A stretch of DNA of 56,611 nt from contig VGIW01000010.1 in assembly GCA_016867715.1 (NCBI GenBank), positions 1 to 56,611 on the forward strand, written 5' to 3'. Position numbers and translations under genes: made by a program. Each line of letters opens with the position of its first letter. Position 1 is the first letter of the stretch. Positions 16,925 through 25,626 of the stretch are shown one piece after another. The DNA is from Candidatus Eisenbacteria bacterium. GTDB lineage: Bacteria; Orphanbacterota; Orphanbacteria; Orphanbacterales; Orphanbacteraceae. The notes beneath the pieces were generated by a model, which saw nothing but the letters and a program-made list of their open reading frames with translations, was not told the DNA's origin and did no database searches.

Positions 16925-17941
16925 ATGATCCTTCACCTACGAAAGAACGTGTCCGCTCGGGACAAGAAGGACCTCCTTCGGCGGCTCGCCCTCCGGGGGG
17001 TGCAGGTCCACTACTCGCCCGGATCGGACGAGACGATCCTCGCGGCGATCGGCGACCGGCAAGCGATCGAGGAGGAGAACCTCGGCGCCCACCCGGCGGT
17101 CTCCCGTCTCGTCCCCCTCGACACCTCGTTCAAGCTCGCGAACCGGGAGTTCCGTCCGGAGCGGGCGGAGGTGCGGGTGGGGGATCTCGCCTTCGGCGGA
17201 GCGCGCATCCACGTGATGGCGGGCCCTTGCTCGGTCGAGAACCGGGAGGACCTCCTCGCCCTCGCGCGGGAGCTGAAGGATGGGGGAGCGAGCGTGCTCC
17301 GCGGCGGCGCGTTCAAACCCCGCACGTCTCCCTACAGCTTTCAGGGGCTCGGCGAGGAGGGGCTCCGGATCCTCGCGGAAGCGCGCGCGGAGACCGGTCT
17401 TCTCGTCGTGACCGAGGTGATGGACACGCGCGACGTTGAGCTCGTCTGCCGCTACGCGGACATCGTGCAGGTCGGCGCGCGGAACGTGCAGAACTTCGCC
17501 CTCCTCAAGGAGGTCGGACGGGCTCGCAAGCCGGTCCTCCTCAAGAGAGGGATGATGACCACGATCAACGAGTACCTCATGTCGGCGGAGTACGTCATGT
17601 CGGGGGGGAACTACGAGGTGATCCTCTGCGAGAGGGGGATCCGCTCCTTCGATTCCGCGACGCGCAACATGATGGACCTCGCGTCGGTCCCGCTCATCCA
17701 CCACTGGAGCCACCTGCCGATCATCGTCGACCCGTCGCACGGAACCGGGCATTGGCGCTGGGTGTCGCCGCTCGCCCTCGCCGGGGTGGCGGCCGGAGCG
17801 GACGGGCTCATGATCGAGGTGCACGCGCGGCCGGAAAGGGCCTACTCGGACGGCGACCAGTCGCTCCTTCCGGAGCGCTTCCGGAACCTGATGCGCGACC
17901 TTCGAAAGATCGCCGCCGTGGTCGGAAGAACCCTCGGATGA
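16925..17941 (+). CDS. aroF: 3-deoxy-7-phosphoheptulonate (DAHP) synthase
   Basis: This is the first enzyme of the shikimate pathway, joining phosphoenolpyruvate and erythrose 4-phosphate. The product is 338 residues from ATG 16925. An N-terminal ferredoxin-like regulatory domain of about 90 residues precedes a type I-beta catalytic barrel with 'HVMAGPCSVENRE', 'GGAFKPRTSPYSFQG', 'VGARNVQNF', 'LLKRGMMTTI' and 'IIVDPSHGTGHW' (metal ligand). The N-terminal domain in this subclass usually gives feedback control by tyrosine or phenylalanine. It overlaps aroA by 4 bp (ATGA), so the two shikimate enzymes are translationally coupled. Confidence 0.96.
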   Translation: MILHLRKNVSARDKKDLLRRLALRGVQVHYSPGSDETILAAIGDRQAIEEENLGAHPAVSRLVPLDTSFKLANREFRPERAEVRVGDLAFGGARIHVMAGPCSVENREDLLALARELKDGGASVLRGGAFKPRTSPYSFQGLGEEGLRILAEARAETGLLVVTEVMDTRDVELVCRYADIVQVGARNVQNFALLKEVGRARKPVLLKRGMMTTINEYLMSAEYVMSGGNYEVILCERGIRSFDSATRNMMDLASVPLIHHWSHLPIIVDPSHGTGHWRWVSPLALAGVAAGADGLMIEVHARPERAYSDGDQSLLPERFRNLMRDLRKIAAVVGRTLG

Positions 17942-19257
17942 ACCGCGAGACCCGCTTCCGCGTGTCGCCGGGGCCGGCCCCGCGCGGCGCGATCGCCGTT
18001 CCCGGGGACAAGTCGATGACCCACCGGGCGCTCCTTCTCGGGGCGCTCGCCGAGGGGGAGACGCTCGCGGCGGGGCCGAACCGGGGGGCGGACTGCCGGG
18101 CGACCGCCGCCGCGCTCCGCCGCCTCGGGGTCCCGATCGAGGAGAGCGCCGAGGGGTTCCTCGTCCGGGGGAGCGGAGGGGATCTTCGCGAGGCGGAGAG
18201 CCCGCTCGACTGCGGCAACTCGGGGACCGGCGCGCGCCTTCTCGCCGGCCTTCTCGCCGCCGAGGCTTTTCCGTCGACGATCGACGGGGACGCGTCGCTC
18301 CGGCGCCGCCCGATGCGGCGGGTCGTGGAGCCGCTTCGCGCGATGGGGGCGCGGATCGATGGGCCCGACGGGGGCGCGCGCCTTCCGCTCACGATCCGGG
18401 GAGGAAGCCTCCGCGGCATCGTCCATCGGACCGAGGTCGCCTCGGCGCAGGTGAAGACGGCGGTCCTTCTCGCGGGCCTCCGCGCGTCCGGCCGAACGAC
18501 GGTCGTCGAGCCGAGCCTCTCGCGCGACCACACCGAGCGGATGATCGCGTATCTCGGCGGGCGCGTGGAGCGCGAGGGGCTCCGGACGACGGTCGAGGGG
18601 GGGACGCGCCTTCGGGGGGCGCGCATCGAGGTGGGGGGCGATCCCTCTTCGGCCGCCTTCTTCGTGACCGCGGGTCTCGTCGTCCCCGGCGGCGAGGTCG
18701 TCGCGGAGGGGATCGTGGACAACCCGACCCGAACCGCGTTTCTTGATGTGCTCGAGCGGATGGGAGGGCGGATCGAGCGGGAGCGGGCGGAGACGATCGG
18801 GCCCGAGGGGCGGATCCACGTGCGGGCGCGCGCACGCGCGCTTTGCGGAACCGTGATCGAAGGGGATGAGGTTCCCCGCCTGATCGACGAGATCCCGATC
18901 CTCGCGGTGGCGGGGGCGCTCGCGGAGGGGGTCTTCGAGGTGCGCGACGCGGCGGAGCTTCGCGTCAAAGAGAGCGACCGGATTCGGCTCGTCGTCACGA
19001 TGCTCCGCGCGTTCGGCGTGGAAGCGGAGGAGCGGGCGGACGGGTTCGTCGTGCGGGGGGGCGGAGCGCTTCGCGGGGCGCGCGTCGCGAGCGGCGGCGA
19101 CCACCGGATCGCGATGGCGGCGGCGATCGCGGGGCTCGCCGCGCGGGGCGAGACGATCGTCGAGGAGACCGCGTGCGTGGCGACCTCCCTCCCCGAGTTC
19201 CTCGCGCTCGCGGCGGATCTCGGGCTCGGGGAGGCGCTCGCGGAGGAAGAGATGTGA
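17938..19257 (+). CDS. aroA: 3-phosphoshikimate 1-carboxyvinyltransferase (EPSP synthase)
   Basis: The 439-residue enzyme transfers enolpyruvate from PEP to shikimate-3-phosphate. Visible signatures: 'VPGDKSMTHRALLLGALAEG' at the N-terminus (substrate Lys, Ser and Arg), 'DCGNSGTGARLLAGLLA', 'RDHTERMIAYLG', 'VGGDPSSAAFFVTAGLVV' and 'RVKESDRI'. The loop reads G-N-S-G-T-G-A-R, with Gly where class I glyphosate-sensitive enzymes usually have the same glycine; class was not assigned further. It is coupled by 4-bp overlaps to aroF upstream and cmk downstream. Confidence 0.96.
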   Translation: MNRETRFRVSPGPAPRGAIAVPGDKSMTHRALLLGALAEGETLAAGPNRGADCRATAAALRRLGVPIEESAEGFLVRGSGGDLREAESPLDCGNSGTGARLLAGLLAAEAFPSTIDGDASLRRRPMRRVVEPLRAMGARIDGPDGGARLPLTIRGGSLRGIVHRTEVASAQVKTAVLLAGLRASGRTTVVEPSLSRDHTERMIAYLGGRVEREGLRTTVEGGTRLRGARIEVGGDPSSAAFFVTAGLVVPGGEVVAEGIVDNPTRTAFLDVLERMGGRIERERAETIGPEGRIHVRARARALCGTVIEGDEVPRLIDEIPILAVAGALAEGVFEVRDAAELRVKESDRIRLVVTMLRAFGVEAEERADGFVVRGGGALRGARVASGGDHRIAMAAAIAGLAARGETIVEETACVATSLPEFLALAADLGLGEALAEEEM

Positions 19258-19922
19258 GCCTCGTGGTCGCGATCGACGGGCCGGCCGGATCGGGGAAGAC
19301 CACGACCGCGCGGGCGGTGGCGGAGCGGCTCGGCTATCGCTACCTCGACACCGGGGCGCTCTACCGGGCGCTCGCGCTCGCCGTGATCCGTTCAGGGATC
19401 AAGGATCCGCACGGAGAGGGAGCGCTCGCGATCTGCCGGGCGGCGCGCGTGCGGCCCGAGTGGAGAGGGCGGGCGATGCGCGTTCTCCTCGACGGAGAGG
19501 ACGTGAGCGAAGAGGTCCGCTCTTCGGAGGTGACCAGGCTCGTCTCCCCTCTCTCCGCGCGGCCCGAGGTGCGCGCCCTTCTCGTCGACCTCCAGCGCGA
19601 GGCAGGGCGCGAGGGGGGGATCGTGGTCGAGGGGAGGGACATCGGGAGCGTCGTCTTTCCCGAGGCGGGCCTCAAGGTGTTCCTCGTGGCCGACCCGGAG
19701 GAGCGGGCGCGGCGGCGCTGGAGGGAGCTCGAGGCGTCCGGGGTTCCCGCGAGCCTGGAGGAGATCCGGCGCGCGATCGACGAGAGGGACCGGCGGGACT
19801 CCGGGCGGAGCGTGGCGCCGCTCGTCCGTGCGAAGGACGCGGTGGAGATCGACACGACCCCCCTCACGATCGACGAGCAGGTCGATCGGATCGTCCGGCT
19901 CGCGCGGGAGGCCGGCGCGTGA
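19254..19922 (+). CDS. cmk: Cytidylate kinase
   Basis: The start is GTG 19254, overlapping the aroA stop (GTGA). The product of 222 residues begins VSLVVAIDGPAGSGKTTTAR, with the P-loop GPAGSGKTT at the expected distance. 'YLDTGALYRALAL' is the NMP-binding motif, 'VVEGRDIGSVVFPEAGLKVF' the phosphate-binding strand, and 'RARRRWRELEASG' the LID arginines. It phosphorylates CMP and dCMP. The aroA-cmk-plsC-rpsA order is conserved in several phyla. Confidence 0.96.
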   Translation: MSLVVAIDGPAGSGKTTTARAVAERLGYRYLDTGALYRALALAVIRSGIKDPHGEGALAICRAARVRPEWRGRAMRVLLDGEDVSEEVRSSEVTRLVSPLSARPEVRALLVDLQREAGREGGIVVEGRDIGSVVFPEAGLKVFLVADPEERARRRWRELEASGVPASLEEIRRAIDERDRRDSGRSVAPLVRAKDAVEIDTTPLTIDEQVDRIVRLAREAGA

Positions 19923-20551
19923 AAACGCTCTACCGGGTGAGCTGGACGGCGGCGCGCGCGCTCGTGAAGGCGGTCTACGGCTTCCGCGTGGAGGGGACGG
20001 ATCACATCCCTCGGGAAGGGGGGATGATCCTCGCCGTGAACCACGTCTCCTCGGCCGATCCGGTGATCGCCGGCCTCGGCGTTCCGCGGGAGCTCCACTT
20101 CTTCGCCAAGAGGGAGCTTTTTCGGAACCCTCTTCTCGGGGGTCTCATCCGCGCGCACAACGCGCTCCCCGTCGACCGGGGAGAGGTCGAGAGGCGGACG
20201 CTCGAGAGGGTGATCCGCCTCCTCGCGGAAGGTGGAGCGCTTCTCGTCTTCCCTGAGGGGACCCGCTCCCGGGACGGAACGATCGGCGCGGGGCGCCCCG
20301 GGGTGGGCATGATGGCCCTCGCCGCCTCGGTCCCGATCGTGCCGGCCTACCTTCGGGGGACGCGCCGAATGGGCGGGTCGCTTGTTCGGAGAGGACACCT
20401 CGGCGTCTTCTTCGGGCCGCCGCTCGATCCGGGGTCGATCCCGGGGGCGAACCGGAAGGAGCGCTACCGGAAGATCGCCGAGGAGACGACCCGCCGGATC
20501 CGCGCCCTCCAGTCGAAATATGGCTGGCGCGAAGGGGGGAGGGTGCTCTAA
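19919..20551 (+). CDS. plsC: 1-acyl-sn-glycerol-3-phosphate acyltransferase
   Basis: The start is GTG 19919, overlapping the cmk stop by 4 bp. The 210-residue protein has the acyltransferase motif I 'NHVSSADPVIAG' (N-H-x-S-x-x-D), motif III 'VFPEGTRSRDG' and motif IV 'VPIVPAYLRG'. The N-terminus is a membrane-interacting helix. It adds the second acyl chain to lysophosphatidate in phospholipid synthesis at the inner membrane. Confidence 0.93.
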   Translation: MKTLYRVSWTAARALVKAVYGFRVEGTDHIPREGGMILAVNHVSSADPVIAGLGVPRELHFFAKRELFRNPLLGGLIRAHNALPVDRGEVERRTLERVIRLLAEGGALLVFPEGTRSRDGTIGAGRPGVGMMALAASVPIVPAYLRGTRRMGGSLVRRGHLGVFFGPPLDPGSIPGANRKERYRKIAEETTRRIRALQSKYGWREGGRVL

Positions 20552-20610
20552 GATAAGAGATTGCCCTCGTGGAGGGCGAATCGTTCCGTATGAGGAGGAA
20601 GAGAATCGGT

Positions 20611-22470
20611 ATGGAGTGGAACCAGGAAGGGAGACGCGCGGGCCGGGGCCGCCCGTACGACGACGACGCGGACGACCGCGACGAGGACGGGCGCGCGGAC
20701 GGAGGGGACGGGGGAAGGGACGAAGGTCCCCGTCCGGCGCGGATCAAGTTCGTCAACATCGACGAGGAGGACGGAGAGGAGACATCCGCGGATCTTCAGC
20801 AGATGCTCGGCGTGTACGAGGAGTCGATGCGGGAGATCGAGGAGGGCCAGATCGTCACCGGGACGGTCCTCCGGGTCGGCGAGAACGAGGTGATGGTCGA
20901 CGTCGGCTTCAAGTCGGAGGGGGTGATCGCTCTCTCCGAGTTCCCCGAGCCGATCAACATTCGCGTGGGGGATCGGATCGACGTCTATCTCGAGAAGCTG
21001 GAGAACCAGGACGGTCTCGTCGTCCTCTCGAAACAGAGGGCGGATTTTCTCCGGGTCTGGGGGCGAATCAAGGACTCGTACGACGCGGGCTCGATCGTGG
21101 ACGGACGGCTCGTCCGCCGGATCAAGGGGGGCGTCGTCGTCGACCTCTTCGGGGTCGAGGCGTTCCTTCCGGGCTCCCAGGTCGCTCTTCGCCAGGTTCC
21201 CAACCTGGACGATCTGATCGGTCAAGTGTTTACGTTTAAAATTATCAAGCTGAACAAGCGGCGCCGCAACATCGTCGTCTCGCGCCGGGTGGTCCTCGAG
21301 GAGGAGCGGAACAAGAAGAAGGAGCGCCTGATCGGCGAGCTGGAGAAGGGGCAGATCCGCGAGGGGGTCGTGAAGAACATCACCGACTTCGGCGCCTTCG
21401 TCGACCTCGGGGGGATCGACGGGCTCCTTCACATCACCGACATGTCGTGGGGCCGGATCGGGCATCCGTCCGAGGTCGTGAACATCGGCGAGACGATCCG
21501 GGTGAAAGTCCTCGAGTTCGACCGGGAGAAGGAGCGGATCTCGCTCGGCCTCAAGCAGCTCACCGCCTATCCGTGGGAGGACGTCGAGTCGCGCTACCCG
21601 GTCGGCGCGCGCATCAAGGGGCGGGTCGTGTCGATCACCGACTACGGCGCCTTCGTGGAGCTCGAGAAGGGGGTCGAGGGGCTGATCCACGTCTCGGAGA
21701 TGTCCTGGACGCGCCACATCCGCCATCCCTCGAAGGTCCTCGGGGTCGGAGACGAGGTGGAGGCGGTCGTGCTCAAGGTCGACCGCGAGGCGGAGAAGAT
21801 CTCGCTCGGCCTGAAGCAGACCGAGCCCGATCCGTGGCTCACGATCGAGCAGCGCTATCCGGTCGGCTCGCGGCTCTCCGGAAAGGTCCGGAACCTCACG
21901 AACTTCGGCGCGTTCGTCGAGCTCGAGGAGGGGATCGACGGGCTCGTTCACATCTCCGACATGTCGTGGACGAAGAGGATCAAGCACGCGAACGAGATCG
22001 TGAAGAAGGGGGACCTGGTCGAGGTGATGGTCCTCAACATCGACAAGGAGAACCGGCGCATCTCGCTCGGCCTGAAGCAAGTCCAAGAGGATCCGTGGGA
22101 CCACATGGAGATCCGGCATCCCGAGGGATCGACGGTGGAAGCTTCGGTCGTCAAGGTGTTGGACAAAGGGGTCGTGGTCGATCTCGGCGGCGACGTGGAG
22201 GGGTTCGTTCCCCTCTCGCAGATTCCGGACGAGATCCTTCGTGATTCGAAGGAGGGCCTCGCGCCGGGGAGGAATCTCGACCTTCGCGTCGTGCGGGTCG
22301 ATCCGCAGAACCGGAGGATCGTGCTGTCGGTGAAGGCGTTCCTCCAGCAGGAGGAGCGGGACGAGGTGGATGGCTATGCGCGCCGCCATTCGGGAAGCGC
22401 GAAGACGACGATCGCGGATCTCGTCGACTTCTCGAGAGGCGCGGACGACGACGAGGAGGAGGACCGATAG
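20611..22470 (+). CDS. rpsA: 30S ribosomal protein S1, six S1 domains
   Basis: The start chosen is ATG 20611 (MEWNQEGRR), with GAGGAGG about 12 bp upstream; an upstream GTG (20569) and an ATG (20590) are also in frame. The 619-residue protein has an N-terminal acidic, Arg/Asp/Gly-rich segment of about 60 residues and then six S1 repeats. Domains 3-5 are almost identical in pattern ('ITDFGAFVDLGGIDGLLHI', 'ITDYGAFVELEKGVEGLIHV', 'LTNFGAFVELEEGIDGLVHI'). S1 binds mRNA on the small ribosomal subunit. The extended charged N-terminus is unusual compared with E. coli S1. The gene ends 65 bp before tRNA-Val. Confidence 0.95.
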   Translation: MEWNQEGRRAGRGRPYDDDADDRDEDGRADGGDGGRDEGPRPARIKFVNIDEEDGEETSADLQQMLGVYEESMREIEEGQIVTGTVLRVGENEVMVDVGFKSEGVIALSEFPEPINIRVGDRIDVYLEKLENQDGLVVLSKQRADFLRVWGRIKDSYDAGSIVDGRLVRRIKGGVVVDLFGVEAFLPGSQVALRQVPNLDDLIGQVFTFKIIKLNKRRRNIVVSRRVVLEEERNKKKERLIGELEKGQIREGVVKNITDFGAFVDLGGIDGLLHITDMSWGRIGHPSEVVNIGETIRVKVLEFDREKERISLGLKQLTAYPWEDVESRYPVGARIKGRVVSITDYGAFVELEKGVEGLIHVSEMSWTRHIRHPSKVLGVGDEVEAVVLKVDREAEKISLGLKQTEPDPWLTIEQRYPVGSRLSGKVRNLTNFGAFVELEEGIDGLVHISDMSWTKRIKHANEIVKKGDLVEVMVLNIDKENRRISLGLKQVQEDPWDHMEIRHPEGSTVEASVVKVLDKGVVVDLGGDVEGFVPLSQIPDEILRDSKEGLAPGRNLDLRVVRVDPQNRRIVLSVKAFLQQEERDEVDGYARRHSGSAKTTIADLVDFSRGADDDEEEDR

Positions 22471-22535
22471 GCCTTGACAGGGGCCGCCCCGGGCCTATAA
22501 TCGACTCACTCATGGGACGTATCTTTCGGGAAATC

Positions 22536-22612
22536 GGGCGATTAGCTCAGTTGGTTAGAGTGCTTGCTTGACATGCAAGAGGTCACTGGTTCAAGTCCAG
22601 TATCGCCCACCA
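22536..22612 (+). tRNA. tRNA-Val (GAC)
   Basis: The full cloverleaf is visible. The acceptor stem is GGGCGAT/ATCGCCC with discriminator A. A normal D arm (GCTC...GAGT) is followed by anticodon stem CTTGC/GCAAG around loop TTGACAT, giving anticodon GAC. The T arm is ACTGG-TTCAAGT-CCAGT. The 3' CCA is encoded. Confidence 0.97.
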
Positions 22613-22638
22613 TTGCGATCCGGTCCGAGGGAGGGAAG

Positions 22639-22679
22639 GACCCCGCGCGCGGCGGGGCCCCGGACACGGGTCTCTTTTT
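22639..22679 (+). terminator. Probable terminator after tRNA-Val
   Basis: CCCCGC/GCGGGG (22641-22657) is followed by a small CCCG-GACA-CGGG hairpin and TCTCTTTTT at 22671-22679. It lies between the tRNA and the thrS start. Confidence 0.45.
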
Positions 22680-22729
22680 GTCTTGAAGCGCGGCCGGCCG
22701 GGAGGCGGCGCGCGCGGGGGGATCGGCGC

Positions 22730-24532
22730 GTGTCCGGAAAGGATCTGAGCCCCGAGGCGTACGAGGTCTACCGGCACTCGGCGTCCCACCTGATGGCCTC
22801 GGCGATCGAGAGGCTCTATCCGGGGGTTCGTTTCGCGATCGGTCCGCCGACGCAGGAGGGGGAGAAGTTCGGCGGGGTCGGCTTCTACTACGATCTCGAT
22901 ATGGAGCACGCGCTCACCCCGGAGGATCTGCCGCGGGTCGAGGAGGAGATGCGGAAGCTCGCGGCGGCGGATCTCCCCTTCGTGCGGGAGGAGGTCGCGC
23001 GGGGCGAGGCGATCGCGCTCTTCGGGAAGAGGGGGCAGAACTACAAGGTGGAGATGCTCCGGGAGATCCCGGACGGGGAGCCGATCACGCTCTATCGCCA
23101 CGGGGATTTCGTCGATCTCTGCCGCGGCCCGCACCTCGCGCGCACCGGGGAGATCCGGTCGTTCCGGCTTCTCTCCGTCGCCGGGGCGTATTGGCGCGGG
23201 GACGAGACGAAGCGGATGCTCCAGCGGGTTTACGGGGTCGCCTTCCCCGACGAGGAGTCGCTGGAGGCATACCTCCGCAATCTCGAGGAAGCGGAGAAAA
23301 GGGACCACCGGAAGCTCGGGAAGGAGCTTGATCTCTTCTCGATCGACGAGCGTTTCGGGCCCGGGCTCATCTTCTGGCATCCGAAGGGGGCGCGCGTCCG
23401 GAACGAGATCGAACGCTTCTGGTATGAAGAACATTTTCGGAATGGGTACGACGTCCTCTACACCCCCCACCTCGCCAAGGAAAGGCTCTGGGAGGTGTCG
23501 GGGCACATGAGCTTCTACCGGGAGCGAATGTACTCGCCGATGGATATCGACGGGACGAACTACATCGTGAAGCCGATGAACTGCCCGTTCCACATCCACG
23601 TGTACCAGAGCCGGCTTCGGAGCTATCGGGATCTTCCGCTCCGCTGGGCGGAGCTCGGGACCGTGTATCGCTACGAGCAGTCGGGGGAGCTCCACGGTCT
23701 GAAGCGCGTGCGCGGGTTCACGCAGGACGACGCGCACGTCTTCTGCACGCCGGAGACGCTCGCGGACGAGATCGCCAGGGTTCTCGCCTTCACGCTCCAC
23801 ATGCTCCGGACCTTCGGCTTCCACGCGTTCGACGTCTACCTCTCGACGCGGCCGGAGAAGTCGGTGGGGAGCGAGGCGGATTGGGAGGCGGCGACCGCGG
23901 CCCTTCTGGCGGCGCTCGAGGAATCGGCGCTCCCCTTTACGGTCGACCCGGGGGAGGGGGTCTTCTACGGGCCCAAGATCGACGTCAAGATCCGCGACAG
24001 CCTCGGGCGGTCGTGGCAATGCTCGACGATCCAGGTCGACTTCAACCTCCCGGAGCGGTTCGATCTTTCGTATCGCGGAGCGGACGGGGCCGAGCACCGT
24101 CCGATCATGATCCATCGGGCGCTTCTGGGGAGCTTCGAGAGGTTCTTCGGATGTCTCGTCGAGCACTTTGCCGGGGCGTTCCCCGTGTGGCTCGCGCCCG
24201 AGCAGGCGCGTCTCCTTCCGGTCTCCGAGAAGGAGAACGACTACGCGGCCCGGGTGGGGGAGAAGCTTCGCGCGGCCGGCGTTCGCGCGGTCCTCGACGA
24301 CGCGAACGAGACGCTCGGAAACAAGATCCGGAAAGGACGCGAGGAGAGGATCCCGTATCTTCTGATCCTCGGGGGGCGGGAGGCGGCGGCGGGGACCGTC
24401 TCCGTCCGGAAACGCGGGGAGGGGGAGACGGGCGTCCTCACGGTGGACGAGTTCCTGGAGAGGATTCGGGGCGAGATCGAGCGGCGGGAGACGGGGCTCG
24501 CCCCGAGGGAGGAGAAGCGATCAAACCGATAG
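22730..24532 (+). CDS. thrS: Threonyl-tRNA synthetase lacking the TGS domain
   Basis: The start is GTG 22730 behind a purine-rich GCGGGGGGA. Upstream codons run through the terminator and the tRNA and cannot be coding. The 600-residue enzyme opens directly at the second additional (editing) domain: 'YRHSASHLMASAIE' gives H-x-x-x-H, and 'DLCRGPHLA' gives C-x-x-x-H. Class II motifs follow: 'KPMNCPFHIHVY' with the zinc Cys, motif 2 'VYRYEQSGELHGLKRVRGF', and motif 3 'HRALLGSFERF'. The anticodon-binding domain closes the protein. Full-length bacterial enzymes carry a TGS domain of about 60 residues before the editing domain, and it is missing here. The 3' end overlaps infC. Confidence 0.95.
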   Translation: MSGKDLSPEAYEVYRHSASHLMASAIERLYPGVRFAIGPPTQEGEKFGGVGFYYDLDMEHALTPEDLPRVEEEMRKLAAADLPFVREEVARGEAIALFGKRGQNYKVEMLREIPDGEPITLYRHGDFVDLCRGPHLARTGEIRSFRLLSVAGAYWRGDETKRMLQRVYGVAFPDEESLEAYLRNLEEAEKRDHRKLGKELDLFSIDERFGPGLIFWHPKGARVRNEIERFWYEEHFRNGYDVLYTPHLAKERLWEVSGHMSFYRERMYSPMDIDGTNYIVKPMNCPFHIHVYQSRLRSYRDLPLRWAELGTVYRYEQSGELHGLKRVRGFTQDDAHVFCTPETLADEIARVLAFTLHMLRTFGFHAFDVYLSTRPEKSVGSEADWEAATAALLAALEESALPFTVDPGEGVFYGPKIDVKIRDSLGRSWQCSTIQVDFNLPERFDLSYRGADGAEHRPIMIHRALLGSFERFFGCLVEHFAGAFPVWLAPEQARLLPVSEKENDYAARVGEKLRAAGVRAVLDDANETLGNKIRKGREERIPYLLILGGREAAAGTVSVRKRGEGETGVLTVDEFLERIRGEIERRETGLAPREEKRSNR

Positions 24533-25107
24533 AAGTCCGGGTGAACCGGAGGATCCGCGTTCCGATGGTGCGTCTGGTCGGGGACGACGGCGAGCAGATC
24601 GGGATCGTCCCGACCGAACAGGCGCTCGCGATGGCCGAGGAGAAGGGGTTGGATCTCGTGGAGGTCGCCTCGAGCGCTCGGCCGCCGGTCTGCCGGATCA
24701 TGGACTACGGAAAGTTCAAATATCAACAAGCAAAGCGGGCCCAAAAGGCGAAGCGGAAGCAGCACGTCACGCACCTGAAGGAAGTCAAGCTCCGCCCGAA
24801 GATCGAGGAGCACGATTACCAGTTCAAGCTTCGGAACGCGATTCGGTTCCTCGAGGAGCGGGACAAGGTGAAGCTGACGATCCTCTTCCGCGGGCGGGAA
24901 ATGGCCCACCTCGACATCGGGCGCCGGATCCTCGAGCGCTTCGTTCGGGACGTGGGGGAGGCCGGCGCGGTGGAGGTCCCCGCCCGGATGGAAGGACGGA
25001 CGATGACGCTCGTCCTCTCGCCGAAGGGACGCCCGAAGACGCCCGAGCGGAAGACGGAGAAGGCCCCCGCCCTCGAGGAGAGCGGGGCCGGCGAGAGAAA
25101 CGAATAG
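24520..25107 (+). CDS. infC: Translation initiation factor IF-3, probable AUC start
   Basis: IF-3 prevents ribosomal subunit joining and checks start-codon pairing. The protein has the N-domain ('RIRVPMVRLVGDDGEQIGIVPTEQAL', 'PPVCRIMDYGKFKYQQAKR') and the C-domain ('EVKLRPKIEEHDYQFKLRNA', 'KVKLTILFRGREMAH'), with a charged tail. There is no ATG at the proper N-terminus. ATC at 24520 has GGGAGGAG 5-6 bp upstream and gives 195 residues. GTG at 24541 is the only other candidate and lies about 28 bp from that site. Non-AUG starts (AUU, AUC) let IF-3 repress its own translation in E. coli and others, so ATC is favoured. It overlaps thrS by 13 bp. Confidence 0.9.
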   Translation: MKPIEVRVNRRIRVPMVRLVGDDGEQIGIVPTEQALAMAEEKGLDLVEVASSARPPVCRIMDYGKFKYQQAKRAQKAKRKQHVTHLKEVKLRPKIEEHDYQFKLRNAIRFLEERDKVKLTILFRGREMAHLDIGRRILERFVRDVGEAGAVEVPARMEGRTMTLVLSPKGRPKTPERKTEKAPALEESGAGERNE

Positions 25108-25127
25108 ACGAATAATGAATGGGTCAA

Positions 25128-25151
25128 GGAATCTTCCGGACGGAAGGTTCC
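25128..25151 (+). promoter_or_regulatory. Stem-loop between infC and rplT
   Basis: GGAATCTTCCG and CGGAAGGTTCC pair with one G-U, giving about 10 bp with a tiny loop, immediately before the rplT ribosome binding site. It sits where rpmI is normally found. It could be a processing site or a leader control element for L20, which represses its own operon in other bacteria. Confidence 0.45.
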
Positions 25152-25169
25152 AGGGGAGGAGAGAGAGTC

Positions 25170-25532
25170 ATGCCGCGAGCGAAGAGCGGCCCGCCCGGGG
25201 CCCGTCGCCACAAGAAGCTTCTCGAGAAGGCGAAGGGGTACCGGGGGGCGCGCAAGAACACGTATCGGAGCGCGCTTCGCGCGGTGATCAAGGGCCTTCA
25301 GCACGCCTACCGGGGGCGCAAGCAGAAGAAGCGCGACTACCGCGGGCTCTGGATCGTTCGGATCGGAGCGGCGGCGCGCGCGCACGGCCTTTCCTACAGC
25401 GCGTTCATGCACGGCCTCAAGGTGGCGAACGTCGACCTGAACCGGAAGGTCCTCGCCGACCTGGCCGTCCACCAGCCGGACGCGTTCAAGGAGCTCGTCG
25501 AGACGGCGAGAGGGGCCGAGGCGAAGCGGTAG
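25170..25532 (+). CDS. rplT: 50S ribosomal protein L20
   Basis: The start is ATG 25170 after GGGGAGG. The 120-residue basic protein is typical L20: '[23 protein letters not shown]' forms the long N-terminal RNA-binding helix, and '[23 protein letters not shown]' the globular domain. L20 is needed early in 50S assembly and often represses the infC-rpmI-rplT mRNA. rpmI (L35), usually directly before rplT, is missing from the 62-bp gap. Confidence 0.97.
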   Translation: MPRAKSGPPGARRHKKLLEKAKGYRGARKNTYRSALRAVIKGLQHAYRGRKQKKRDYRGLWIVRIGAAARAHGLSYSAFMHGLKVANVDLNRKVLADLAVHQPDAFKELVETARGAEAKR

Positions 25533-25540
25533 GTTCTTCC

Positions 25541-25570
25541 GGGCGGGGCTCCGGCGTCCCTCGTTTTTTC
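25541..25570 (+). terminator. Possible terminator after rplT
   Basis: A GC-rich imperfect hairpin (GGGG...TCCC) is followed by TTTTTT at 25564-25569, soon after the rplT stop. Confidence 0.4.
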
Positions 25571-25572
25571 TG

Positions 25573-25601
25573 CTGGACGCCCGGAGCGGATGTGCTATGT
25601 T
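25573..25601 (+). promoter_or_regulatory. Possible promoter before the coiled-coil gene
   Basis: CTGGAC (25573-25578), a 17-bp spacer and TATGTT (25596-25601) lie 26 bp before the start at 25627. The pattern resembles the promoter at 6434-6462. Confidence 0.35.
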
Positions 25602-25626
25602 TTGAATCGATAAGGAGCGATTCCTC

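Noticed and set aside
22568-22729. An N-terminal extension of ThrRS
   Set aside because: It would run through tRNA-Val and a terminator and shows no TGS-domain similarity.
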